Positions 20,892-29,047 of a stretch of DNA of 64,000 bases are shown piece after piece (within the stretch, counting starts at the first letter, position 1; each line of letters opens with the position of its first letter). The DNA lies in contig NZ_FOLD01000008.1 in assembly GCF_900112225.1 (NCBI RefSeq), positions 124,001 through 188,000 on the forward strand, in the 5' to 3' direction. Position numbers and translations under genes: made by a program. The notes under the pieces are model-generated. The model saw only the letters and a program-made list of their open reading frames with translations. It did not search any database and had not been told where the DNA came from. The DNA is from Massilia yuzhufengensis. Its GTDB lineage: Bacteria > Pseudomonadota > Gammaproteobacteria > Burkholderiales > Burkholderiaceae_D.

Positions 20892-23666
20892 ATGGAAAAT
20901 ACCCTGCTGCTCGTTGACGGTTCCAGCTACCTCTACCGCGCCTTCCACGCGCTGCCCGACCTGCGCAGCCCGGACGGGTTCCCGACCGGCGCCATGCACG
21001 GGATGGTCAACATGCTGCGCCGCCTGCGCGCCGACTTCCCGGCGGCCTACATCGCCTGCGTGTTCGACGCCAAGGGCAAGACCTTCCGCGACGACCTGTA
21101 CGCCGACTACAAGGCCACCCGCGCCTCGATGCCGGAAGACCTGGGCAAGCAGATCGAACCGATCCACGAAGTGGTGCGCCACATGGGCTGGCCGATCCTG
21201 ATGGTCGAAGGCGTGGAAGCCGACGACGTGATCGGCACCCTGGCCGTGCAGGCTTACGCACGCGGCATGAAGACCGTGATTTCGACCGGCGACAAGGACC
21301 TGGCCCAGCTGGTCAACGAGCGCGTCATGCTGATCAATACGATGAGCAACGAAAAACTCGACGAAGCCGGCGTGGTCGCCAAGTTCGGCGTTCCGCCGAA
21401 CCGCATCATCGACTACCTCACCCTGATTGGCGACACCGTCGACAATATCCCGGGCGTGAACAAGTGCGGCCCGAAGACGGCCGTGAAGTGGCTGACCCTG
21501 CACGGTTCGCTGGACGGCGTGGTGGAGAACGCCCATGCGATCACCGGCGCGGTGGGCGAGAACCTGCGCGCGGCGCTGGAATGGCTGCCCAAGGGCCGCG
21601 AACTGATCACCGTGAAGACCGACTGCGACCTGGTGAACCACATCGTGTCGTTCGAGGAAACCCTGGTCGGCCGTCCGGAAGACGCGGAAGCGCTGCGCGA
21701 CTTCTTCCAGCGCTACGGCTTCAAGACCATGCTGCGCGACCTGGGCGGGGCGGGGCGCGCCGATGGCGCCGTGGCCCCTGCGCGGGGCAGCGCTGCGGGC
21801 GGCGGGCCGCTCAATTCGCCGGAAGGCGCGTCCGACACGCTGCCGGGCATGGCCATCATCAAGGGCGAGTACGAGACCATCCTCACCGACGAACAACTGG
21901 ACAAGTGGCTGGCGCTGGTCGACGCGGCCGAACTGACTTCGATCGATACCGAAACCACCTCGCTCGACCCGCTCACGGCCCAGATGGTCGGCATTTCGCT
22001 GTCGGTGGAGCCGGGCAAGGGCGCCTACATCCCGGTGGCCCACCGTTACGCCGGCGCGCCGGACCAGCTCGCGCGCGAGCACGTGCTGGAACGCATGCGC
22101 CCGTGGCTGGAAAATCCGGCCAAACCGAAGCTCGGGCAGAACCTGAAGTACGACATGCACATCTTCGAGAACCATGGGGTCAAACTCAAGGGCATCGTGC
22201 ATGACACCCTGCTGCAGTCCTACGTGTTCGAGTCGCACAAGCCGCACGACATGGACACCATGGCGATGCGCCACCTGGGCTACACCACGATTCCCTTCGT
22301 CGATGTGTGCGGCAAGGGCGCCAACATGATCTGCTTCGACCAGGTGGAGCTGGGCCGCGCCACCGAATACGCGGGCGAGGATTCCGACATCACTTTGCGC
22401 CTGCACGGCGCGATGCTGGGCCATGTGGAAGCCGACAAGGGCTTGAACTACATCTACCGCAACATCGAGATGCCGACCATGGAAGTGCTGCAGAAGATCG
22501 AGCGCAACGGGGTGCTGATCGACGCCGAGCTGCTGCAGGTGCAGTCGTCGGAACTGGGCGCGCGCATGCTCGAACTGGAGCAGCAGGCCTATGAACTGGC
22601 CGGCGGCCCGTTCAACCTGGGTTCGCCCAAGCAGATCGGCGAAATCTTCTTCGGCAAACTGGCGCTGCCCGTCATCAAGAAGACCGCCACCGGCGCGCCG
22701 TCGACCGATGAAGAAGTGCTGCAGAAGCTGGCCGAAGACTACCCGCTGCCGAAGATCCTGCTTGAATACCGCGGCATGTCCAAGCTGAAGTCGACGTATA
22801 CGGACAAGCTGCCCAAGATGGTCAACCAGCAGACCGGCCGCGTGCACACCAACTACGCGCAGGCGGTGGCGATTACCGGCCGCCTGTCGTCGAACGAGCC
22901 GAACCTGCAGAACATCCCGGTGCGCACCAGCGAAGGACGCCGCATCCGCGAAGCCTTCATTGCGCCACCGGGCAGCGTGATCGTGTCGGCCGACTATTCG
23001 CAGATCGAGCTGCGCATCATGGCGCATATCTCGGGCGACCCGGCGATGCTGAAGGCCTTCGCCGATGGCGAAGACATCCACCGCGCCACCGCCGCCGAGA
23101 TCTTCGGCATCGCCCCAGCCGAGGTGCAGAGCGAACAGCGCCGCTACGCCAAGGTGATCAACTTCGGCCTGATCTACGGCATGAGCGCCTTCGGCCTGGC
23201 CCAGAACCTGGGTATCGAACGCGGCGCCGCGGCCAGCTACATCGACCGCTATTTCGCCCGCTTCGCCGGCGTCAAGCAGTACATGGACGAGACCCGCCTG
23301 CAGGCCAAGGCGCGCGGCTACGTCGAAACCGTGTTCGGCCGCCGCCTGTGGCTCCCCGAGATCAATTCACCGAACGGCCCGCGCCGCGCCGGCGCCGAAC
23401 GCGCGGCGATCAACGCGCCGATGCAGGGCACGGCGGCGGACCTGATCAAGCTGGCGATGATCGCGGTGCAGGGCTGGCTGGAGGCAGACGGCCTGGCCAC
23501 GCGCATGATCATGCAGGTGCACGATGAACTGGTGCTCGAGGTGCCGGAAGCGGAACTGGAACTGGTGCGCGTGAAGCTGCCGGAGCTGATGGCCAGTGTG
23601 GCGACGCTGAACGTGCCGCTGGTGGCCGAGACGGGGGTGGGGCCGAACTGGGAGCGGGCGCATTGA
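20892..23666 (+). CDS. polA: DNA polymerase I
   Basis: Repair and Okazaki-fragment polymerase of 924 residues with all three domains. The 5' nuclease spans about 1-300 (LLVDGSSYLYRAFHALP, VFDAKGKTFR, STGDKDLAQLV). The 3'-5' exonuclease is intact, with Asp352 and Glu354 in SIDTETTSLDP, then GQNLKYDMHIF and YAGEDSDIT. The polymerase motifs are A (VSADYSQIELRIMAH), B (RRYAKVINFGLIYGMSAFG) and C (MQVHDELVLEVP, His877-Asp878-Glu879). ATG 20892 matches the family N-terminus MENTLLLVDGSSYLYRAF; an upstream in-frame ATG is rejected. It is divergent from DUF2782-thrB. Confidence 0.98.
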   Translation: MENTLLLVDGSSYLYRAFHALPDLRSPDGFPTGAMHGMVNMLRRLRADFPAAYIACVFDAKGKTFRDDLYADYKATRASMPEDLGKQIEPIHEVVRHMGWPILMVEGVEADDVIGTLAVQAYARGMKTVISTGDKDLAQLVNERVMLINTMSNEKLDEAGVVAKFGVPPNRIIDYLTLIGDTVDNIPGVNKCGPKTAVKWLTLHGSLDGVVENAHAITGAVGENLRAALEWLPKGRELITVKTDCDLVNHIVSFEETLVGRPEDAEALRDFFQRYGFKTMLRDLGGAGRADGAVAPARGSAAGGGPLNSPEGASDTLPGMAIIKGEYETILTDEQLDKWLALVDAAELTSIDTETTSLDPLTAQMVGISLSVEPGKGAYIPVAHRYAGAPDQLAREHVLERMRPWLENPAKPKLGQNLKYDMHIFENHGVKLKGIVHDTLLQSYVFESHKPHDMDTMAMRHLGYTTIPFVDVCGKGANMICFDQVELGRATEYAGEDSDITLRLHGAMLGHVEADKGLNYIYRNIEMPTMEVLQKIERNGVLIDAELLQVQSSELGARMLELEQQAYELAGGPFNLGSPKQIGEIFFGKLALPVIKKTATGAPSTDEEVLQKLAEDYPLPKILLEYRGMSKLKSTYTDKLPKMVNQQTGRVHTNYAQAVAITGRLSSNEPNLQNIPVRTSEGRRIREAFIAPPGSVIVSADYSQIELRIMAHISGDPAMLKAFADGEDIHRATAAEIFGIAPAEVQSEQRRYAKVINFGLIYGMSAFGLAQNLGIERGAAASYIDRYFARFAGVKQYMDETRLQAKARGYVETVFGRRLWLPEINSPNGPRRAGAERAAINAPMQGTAADLIKLAMIAVQGWLEADGLATRMIMQVHDELVLEVPEAELELVRVKLPELMASVATLNVPLVAETGVGPNWERAH

Positions 23667-23721
23667 GCATGGGCGTGAACCTGTTCAGCCGATACCTCCG
23701 GTAGTACCACCACCGTTCGAT

Positions 23722-23826
23722 CCGTCGTCCCGGCGCAGGCCGGGACCCAAGTGTGCGTGCGCACCCACTAGCACTTGCGTATTCACTGAGCGACGGAATT
23801 GGGTCCCGGCCTGCGCCGGGACGACG
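23722..23826. repeat. REP/BIME-like palindromic pair, copy C
   Basis: The two units GTCCCGGC-GCAG-GCCGGGAC and GTCCCGGC-CTGC-GCCGGGAC face each other, framed by CGTCG...CCAA and TTGG...CGACG. The interior carries a GTGCGTGCGCAC palindrome. It lies between convergent polA and a PEP-CTERM gene. Confidence 0.88.
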
Positions 23827-23847
23827 TTTCAAGGCAGGGGGCGCGTT

Positions 23848-24675
23848 TCAAGCGCGATTCTTGCCCCGCACTCCCGCCATGCCCAGCAGGGCAATCCCCA
23901 CCAGGGCTCCCGACGCCGGTTCAGGCACGTCGCTTCCCAGGATATCGATATCCATGTCCAGCGTCGCGCTGGCCAGGTCGATGTCGCCCATCGCCTGGAT
24001 GTTGAAATCCAGCTTCCCGTTCTTCACCAGCCCGGCCATCAGCGCGTTGTAGCTCATGAGCGAGCCTTCGAGCGCGATCTGGCCGGTGTAGTCGGTGGAC
24101 GAGATGGCGGTTTCATAGTGGGTCACCGCGGTCCGGGTGATCTGCTGGCAGTTCACCTGGCCCTTGAGCCACTGGGTCGCGGTGCAGCTCGCGCCCGTGG
24201 TGCTGCGCACGTACTGCACCTGGCTCGGGCTCGAGGTGGCGGTCGGGATGGTGCTGCTGCTGTAGACGGCGGCGGTCGCGCCGGTAAAGCTGGCGCCATC
24301 GAACGAGAGCTTCACCGATTCGCGCTCGCCCACGCCGTAGCGTGGCGTCGTGACGGTGCGCTCGCTGGTCTCGATCGAGGTCTTGGCATCGGGTTTCAGG
24401 GTCTGGCTGCTCGAGGCCGAGGCGAAACTCGGACCGGTGGTGTACACCACCGTGTCGCCATCGTCGATGAAGACAAAGGAAAACTGCAGGCTGTTGATGG
24501 TATGGCGCGTCTTCAGCAATGCGGAGGCGTCGAAGCTGCCCTGGTAGGTCGCTGTCCAGGTGGCCCGGAATCCCGGTGGCCTGCAGGTTACGCGGCTTGT
24601 CAGCTGTAAAGTATTCCGACAGGAATTTAATTTCCCATGCGTAATTTGTGTCTTGGTGAGCGTTTCTTTCGGCAT
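23848..24675 (-). CDS. PEP-CTERM sorting-domain protein, apparently lacking a signal peptide
   Basis: About 275 residues from the first ATG of the frame. The C-terminus is a textbook exosortase signal: the motif VPEPASG, a hydrophobic helix ALVGIALLGMAGV, and the basic tail RGKNRA. The body (TWTATYQGSFDASALLKTRH, then Ser/Thr-rich strands) looks like a mature exported protein. The first 45 or so residues (MPKETLTKTQITHGKLNSCR onwards) are not a signal peptide, and neither alternative frame upstream supplies one. It is therefore either 5'-truncated or rearranged, and may be a pseudogene. It is divergent from a second PEP-CTERM gene. Confidence 0.6.
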   Translation of the reverse strand: MPKETLTKTQITHGKLNSCRNTLQLTSRVTCRPPGFRATWTATYQGSFDASALLKTRHTINSLQFSFVFIDDGDTVVYTTGPSFASASSSQTLKPDAKTSIETSERTVTTPRYGVGERESVKLSFDGASFTGATAAVYSSSTIPTATSSPSQVQYVRSTTGASCTATQWLKGQVNCQQITRTAVTHYETAISSTDYTGQIALEGSLMSYNALMAGLVKNGKLDFNIQAMGDIDLASATLDMDIDILGSDVPEPASGALVGIALLGMAGVRGKNRA

Positions 24676-24790
24676 TTCGGCCCAACCAAAACAAGAAATG
24701 GTCCGACCAAATTTGATTCATTTATGCTAACCTGTCCGTGCCACTGCCACGTTCGGCAGTTGGTTTCCATCGACCAAACAGGACCAAGAA

Positions 24791-25381
24791 ATGAAAACAA
24801 AAATCATATTGGAGACACTGGTATTGGCGGCGGCGCTCACGGCAACCCAGGCTGGCGCCGCACCGATTTCCCTGCAAGGCAGCACCATTACCGGCACCTA
24901 TAACGGCGCGCCCGAAGGCGTGTTCGGACTGGACTACGGTTTCGCCGCCGAACCCGGCAGCAACACGACCGCGATTGATCCCTTTGGCACGGGCGGCGTC
25001 GAGTTCCTGACCAGCGACTTCCTGTTCGGGATCGACTTTTCCACCGACGGTATCCTGACCGTCATGCTCAACGCGACCTTGCCGGACCCAGGCAACTACC
25101 GCCTGGCCTTCGATTTCGGCGCCGACTTCGCCCAGCGGATTGGTGGCTTTAGCTGGCTCGATACCAGCGGCGTCACCGGCCTGCCTGCCTTGACCGTGCT
25201 GAACGGGCACAGCTTCGCGATCGACCTGTCCCCGGTGTCCTGGAACAGCGAGATCGGCGTGTTTTCGGCGCAGATCGACGCTGCTGCTGCCGTGCCGGAG
25301 CCGGGCAGCATCGGCCTGGCGCTCGCCGGCCTGACCGGTTTCGCCCTCGCACGGCGCCGCAACCGCGCGGCACAACGCTAA
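24791..25381 (+). CDS. PEP-CTERM sorting-domain exported protein
   Basis: A 196-residue surface protein of unknown function. The N-terminus MKTKIILETLVLAAALTATQ, then AGAA, is a signal peptide. The C-terminus carries VPEPGSIGLALAGLTGFALA followed by RRRNRAAQR, the PEP-CTERM signal cleaved by exosortase. The middle is a beta-rich region without recognisable enzyme motifs. AGGACCAAGAA precedes the start. It lies 30 bp upstream of the pectinolytic gene on the same strand and may be co-transcribed with it, suggesting a surface role during polymer use; this is inference from position. Confidence 0.85.
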   Translation: MKTKIILETLVLAAALTATQAGAAPISLQGSTITGTYNGAPEGVFGLDYGFAAEPGSNTTAIDPFGTGGVEFLTSDFLFGIDFSTDGILTVMLNATLPDPGNYRLAFDFGADFAQRIGGFSWLDTSGVTGLPALTVLNGHSFAIDLSPVSWNSEIGVFSAQIDAAAAVPEPGSIGLALAGLTGFALARRRNRAAQR

Positions 25382-25411
25382 GCCCCTTTCATCCTGTTCC
25401 AGGAGACTCAC

Positions 25412-28400
25412 ATGAAACATCCAGGTTTCAAGGCATCCGCACGCGCCGCCCTCGTGCTGGTCGGCATGTTGGGCCTGCCCGCACTCGCGGCAACCGACCC
25501 GGCACGCCAGGCGGCGCCCGCCGACGGCTGGGCCAGCCAGGCCGGCGGCACCGTCGGCGGCTCGGCCGCCAGCACCGACAATATCTATACCGTGACCAAG
25601 CGCGCCGAACTGCTGGCGGCCTTGGCCAACGGCGGCGACAACCCGAAGATCATCAAGCTGGTCGGCACGGTCGACATGAGCGAGGGCAAGCCCTACACCT
25701 CGACCGCGGACCAGGCCGCGCGCGGCGCGATTCGCCTGCGCAGCAATACCACCCTGATCGGGGCCGACGCCAATGCGGGCATCGTCAACGGCACCGTGCT
25801 GCTGTCGAACGTCGCGCAAGTCATCATCCGCAACCTCAAGATCGTCGCGCCCTGCGACGTCGAGCCGGTGTGGGACCCAACGGACGGGGCCACCGGCAAC
25901 TGGAATTCCGCATACGACGCGATTGGCGTCGCCGGCTCGCACCATGTGTGGGTCGACCACGTCACCTTCACCGATGTGCCGCTGACCGACAACTTCCTGC
26001 CCATCGAGAACGGCAAGAAGAAGCAGTGCCACGACGGCGCCCTCGACATCACCAACGCGTCGGACTACGTGACGGTGTCATACAACGTCTTCGGCCAGCA
26101 CGACAAGAACTCGCTGGTGGGCGGCAGCGATTCGGCCACCGCCGACGAAGGCAAGCTGCGCGTCAGCTTCAGCAACAACGTCTACCGCGACATCGTCCAG
26201 CGCGCTCCGCGCGTGCGCTTCGGCCAGGTCCACGTCTTCAACAACTACTTCGTCGGCAGCAAGACCGCGTCGCCGTATGCGCACAGCGTCAGCGTCGCCG
26301 CCGGCAAGGCCGCCAAGATCCTGTCGAACAACAACGTGTTCGAGATCGCCGGCGCGCAGCGCTGCGACCAGGTGGTGACCAACATGAGCAGCGCCAACCC
26401 CGGCTTCTTCAAGGACTCGGGATCGCTGCTCAATGGCGCTCTGCTGAACGCCTGCTCGGTCTCGAACGCCGTCACCTGGACCCCGCCCTATGCGTTCACG
26501 GCGCGGCCCGTGGCGCTGGTGAAGGCCAACGCGCTGGCGCAAGCCGGCGTCGGCAAGATCAGCACCGCCATCACCGGTACCGGCAAGGTCACGCTGGACC
26601 AGGGCCCGACCCTGGCCTGCCCGGCTACCGGCCTGTACTTCTGCGACGACTTCCAGGACGGCACCAGCGCCAAGTGGAACCTGCTGCCGGTAACGGGCCC
26701 GAACGGCGCCTTCAGCGTCAAGCAGGAAGTGGTTGGCGGCGACAACAAGGTGCTGCAGTACACGGCCGCGAGTACCGGCGGCGTGCTGGCGCTGGTCAAG
26801 CCGGGCGCCTTCGGTGGCGTACCCTCGGGCGACTACTACGTCGAGGCGCGCATCCGCCCCATGACCAACGGCACCACCGGCAACAAGCTGCTGTATCTCG
26901 TCACGCGTTACGTCGATGCGGCCAACTGGTACGGCGCCGGCCTGAATGTGCAGGCCAGCACCGCCAGCACCCAGGTGGAAATCGCCAGGATGCTGGGTAA
27001 TGTGCTGACCCGGCCGCGCCAGGCGCGCGCGCCGATCGAGATGGATGCCCAGTTCTACACGGTGCGCTTCGAGATGATCGGCAGTACGCTCACTGTCTAC
27101 CTCGACGGCCGGGCCATGGGTTCGGTCACGGACAACTCGTTCGCGGCGCGCGGCCTGATTGGCCTGTACACCGCCAACAAGACCTTCATGATCGACGACG
27201 TGCGCGTGGGCGACCCGCGCCTGAAACCGGTGCAGCTCAATGTCGATCCGGCCGGCCTGGCCTGGTCGGCCGAAGTCGGCGACGCGCCCTACCAGGTAAA
27301 GGTGACGGCGGTGGCCAGCGACAACCAGCCGGACAGCTTCAGCGTGGAGTCCAGCAACCCGGCCGTGGTGGCGGTGGCGACCAGCGGCAACAACGTTACC
27401 CTCACCGCGGTGGGCGCGGGCAAGGCCAACGTCGTGATCCGCAGCGGTTCGGAGCCGTCGATCACGCGCACGATCGCCGCGACCATCGCGCCGCAGTTCA
27501 TGCAGCCGAGCCAGTTGTACACGCTGCAGGGCGCCAGCCAGCCGGCGCCGCTGGATGCGGCGGTACACGCCGATACTTCGTTCAAGCTGGTATTCGACCG
27601 GCCGCCGACCCTGGGTACCAGCGGCAGCATCCGCATCTTCCGCAAGCTCGACGATGCGCTGGTCGACGTCATCCGCCTGGGCGGCGAGACGGACGCGCTG
27701 GGCTACGAAGGCCAGGCGCTGGTGAGAAAGGTGAACACCACGCCGATCCGCATCGTCGGCAACACCGTCACCATCAAGCCGCACAGTAACCGGCTGGCTC
27801 CCGGCACCGAGTACTACGTGGCGATCGCCGATGGCGTGTTCACCAACACCAGCCTGGGCGGCACGCCCTTCGTCGGCCTGGGCAAGGCGGCGGGGTGGAC
27901 CTTTACCACCCGGGCCGCGCCGGCGGCGGCGAGCAGCGTGACGGTGGACGACGACGGCGAGGCCGACTTCCGCACCGTGCAGGGCGCGCTCAATCACGCG
28001 ATGCAGCGCTTCGCGAAAGCGGACCCGGTGACCATCAACGTGCGTAACGGCAGCTACGAGGAACTGCTCTACCTGAACGGCAAGGACAAGGTCACCATCA
28101 AGGGCGAAAGCCGCGACGGGGTGATGATCTCGTACACCAACCACGACACCTTGAACCCGGGTACCGGCGGCAGCCAGGCCGGCTCGTCGGCGGGCACGTC
28201 GGGCGGGCGCGCGGTGATGCTGGTGGAGGCCTCGGACATGCTCAGCCTCGAGACCCTGAGCCTGAAGAACACCACCATCCGCTCGCCGAGTATCTCGGCC
28301 CAGGCCGAAACCATCTACTTCAACAGCAACGATGGCCGGCTGGTGGCGAAGGACGCCAGCTTCTACAGCGAGCAGGACACGCTCAACCTGAAGGGCTGGT

Positions 28401-28966
28401 CCTGGTTCTACCGCACGCTGGTGGAAGGGAACGTCGACTTCATCTGGGGCAGCAGCCGCGCGGCCCTGTTCGAAGAGAGTGAGATCCGTTCTGTGGGCGA
28501 CAGCGCCAACGCGAGCAGTGGCGGCTATGTGCTGCAGGCGAGGGTGGGCTCCAGCAGCGACATCGGCTACGTGTTCCTGAATAGTGCGTTGACCCATGGG
28601 CGCGGTCCTGGGCCGCTGCGTGGCGATGTTCCCAACGGGGCCACCTACCTGGCGCGCAGCCCCGGTGGTACCAGCAGCTGGGACAACATCGCCTTCATCA
28701 ACTGCAAGATGGATACCCATGTGGCGCCAGCCGGCTGGGCAGGGCAGGGCGTGAACTCGCAGCCGGCGCCGAATCCTGTCGTGGCGCGTGCCGACGCGGG
28801 CTGGCGCGAGTACGGGACGACCGACATGGCCGGCAATCCGCTGAACCTGGCGGCGCGGGTGGGAGGGTTCATCCTGAGCGATACCGACGTGACGAACCGG
28901 TTTGCCACGCGCGAGAAGGTGTTTGCGGGGTATGGCAACGGGGCGGGGTGGAATCCTCAGCCGTGA
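25412..28966 (+). CDS. Secreted pectate lyase / pectin methylesterase fusion
   Basis: A 1184-residue exported protein. The signal peptide is MKHPGFKASARAALVLVGML, then GLPALA. Residues about 35-390 are a PL1-type pectate lyase beta-helix, with VDHVTFTDVPLTDN, DGALDITNASDYVTVSYNVF and the catalytic-arginine segment RAPRVRFGQVHVFNNYF near 264. About 410-600 is a concanavalin/LamG-like module. About 610-690 resembles a bacterial Ig-like domain and about 700-845 an SbsA-type Ig-like domain. Residues about 850-1184 are a CE8 pectin methylesterase with FYSEQDTLNLKG (Asp near 988) and GNVDFIWGSSRA (Asp near 1008). One chain could de-esterify pectin and cleave the product. AGGAGA precedes the start. 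Confidence 0.92.
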   Translation: MKHPGFKASARAALVLVGMLGLPALAATDPARQAAPADGWASQAGGTVGGSAASTDNIYTVTKRAELLAALANGGDNPKIIKLVGTVDMSEGKPYTSTADQAARGAIRLRSNTTLIGADANAGIVNGTVLLSNVAQVIIRNLKIVAPCDVEPVWDPTDGATGNWNSAYDAIGVAGSHHVWVDHVTFTDVPLTDNFLPIENGKKKQCHDGALDITNASDYVTVSYNVFGQHDKNSLVGGSDSATADEGKLRVSFSNNVYRDIVQRAPRVRFGQVHVFNNYFVGSKTASPYAHSVSVAAGKAAKILSNNNVFEIAGAQRCDQVVTNMSSANPGFFKDSGSLLNGALLNACSVSNAVTWTPPYAFTARPVALVKANALAQAGVGKISTAITGTGKVTLDQGPTLACPATGLYFCDDFQDGTSAKWNLLPVTGPNGAFSVKQEVVGGDNKVLQYTAASTGGVLALVKPGAFGGVPSGDYYVEARIRPMTNGTTGNKLLYLVTRYVDAANWYGAGLNVQASTASTQVEIARMLGNVLTRPRQARAPIEMDAQFYTVRFEMIGSTLTVYLDGRAMGSVTDNSFAARGLIGLYTANKTFMIDDVRVGDPRLKPVQLNVDPAGLAWSAEVGDAPYQVKVTAVASDNQPDSFSVESSNPAVVAVATSGNNVTLTAVGAGKANVVIRSGSEPSITRTIAATIAPQFMQPSQLYTLQGASQPAPLDAAVHADTSFKLVFDRPPTLGTSGSIRIFRKLDDALVDVIRLGGETDALGYEGQALVRKVNTTPIRIVGNTVTIKPHSNRLAPGTEYYVAIADGVFTNTSLGGTPFVGLGKAAGWTFTTRAAPAAASSVTVDDDGEADFRTVQGALNHAMQRFAKADPVTINVRNGSYEELLYLNGKDKVTIKGESRDGVMISYTNHDTLNPGTGGSQAGSSAGTSGGRAVMLVEASDMLSLETLSLKNTTIRSPSISAQAETIYFNSNDGRLVAKDASFYSEQDTLNLKGWSWFYRTLVEGNVDFIWGSSRAALFEESEIRSVGDSANASSGGYVLQARVGSSSDIGYVFLNSALTHGRGPGPLRGDVPNGATYLARSPGGTSSWDNIAFINCKMDTHVAPAGWAGQGVNSQPAPNPVVARADAGWREYGTTDMAGNPLNLAARVGGFILSDTDVTNRFATREKVFAGYGNGAGWNPQP

Positions 28967-29020
28967 CCGGGTCGGCCGGATGTTCGTTAGGCGTGCTCGA
29001 AGCCTCCGGCCTGTCTGCTA

Positions 29021-29045
29021 CACTGGTTTGTTCATCAAACCAGTG
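29021..29045 (+). other. Perfect 10-bp hairpin next to the PhoD-like start codon
   Basis: CACTGGTTTG (29021-29030) and CAAACCAGTG (29036-29045) form a perfect stem with loop TTCAT, ending two bases before the GTG start at 29048. No T-run follows. It could control translation of the downstream gene or mark the end of the upstream transcript. Confidence 0.55.
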
Positions 29046-29047
29046 TC

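Noticed and set aside
24113-24721. Alternative minus-strand frame that might supply a signal peptide for the PEP-CTERM gene
   Set aside because: Its N-terminus (MNQIWSDHFLFWLGRNAERN) is not a signal peptide and the rest is an out-of-frame shadow.
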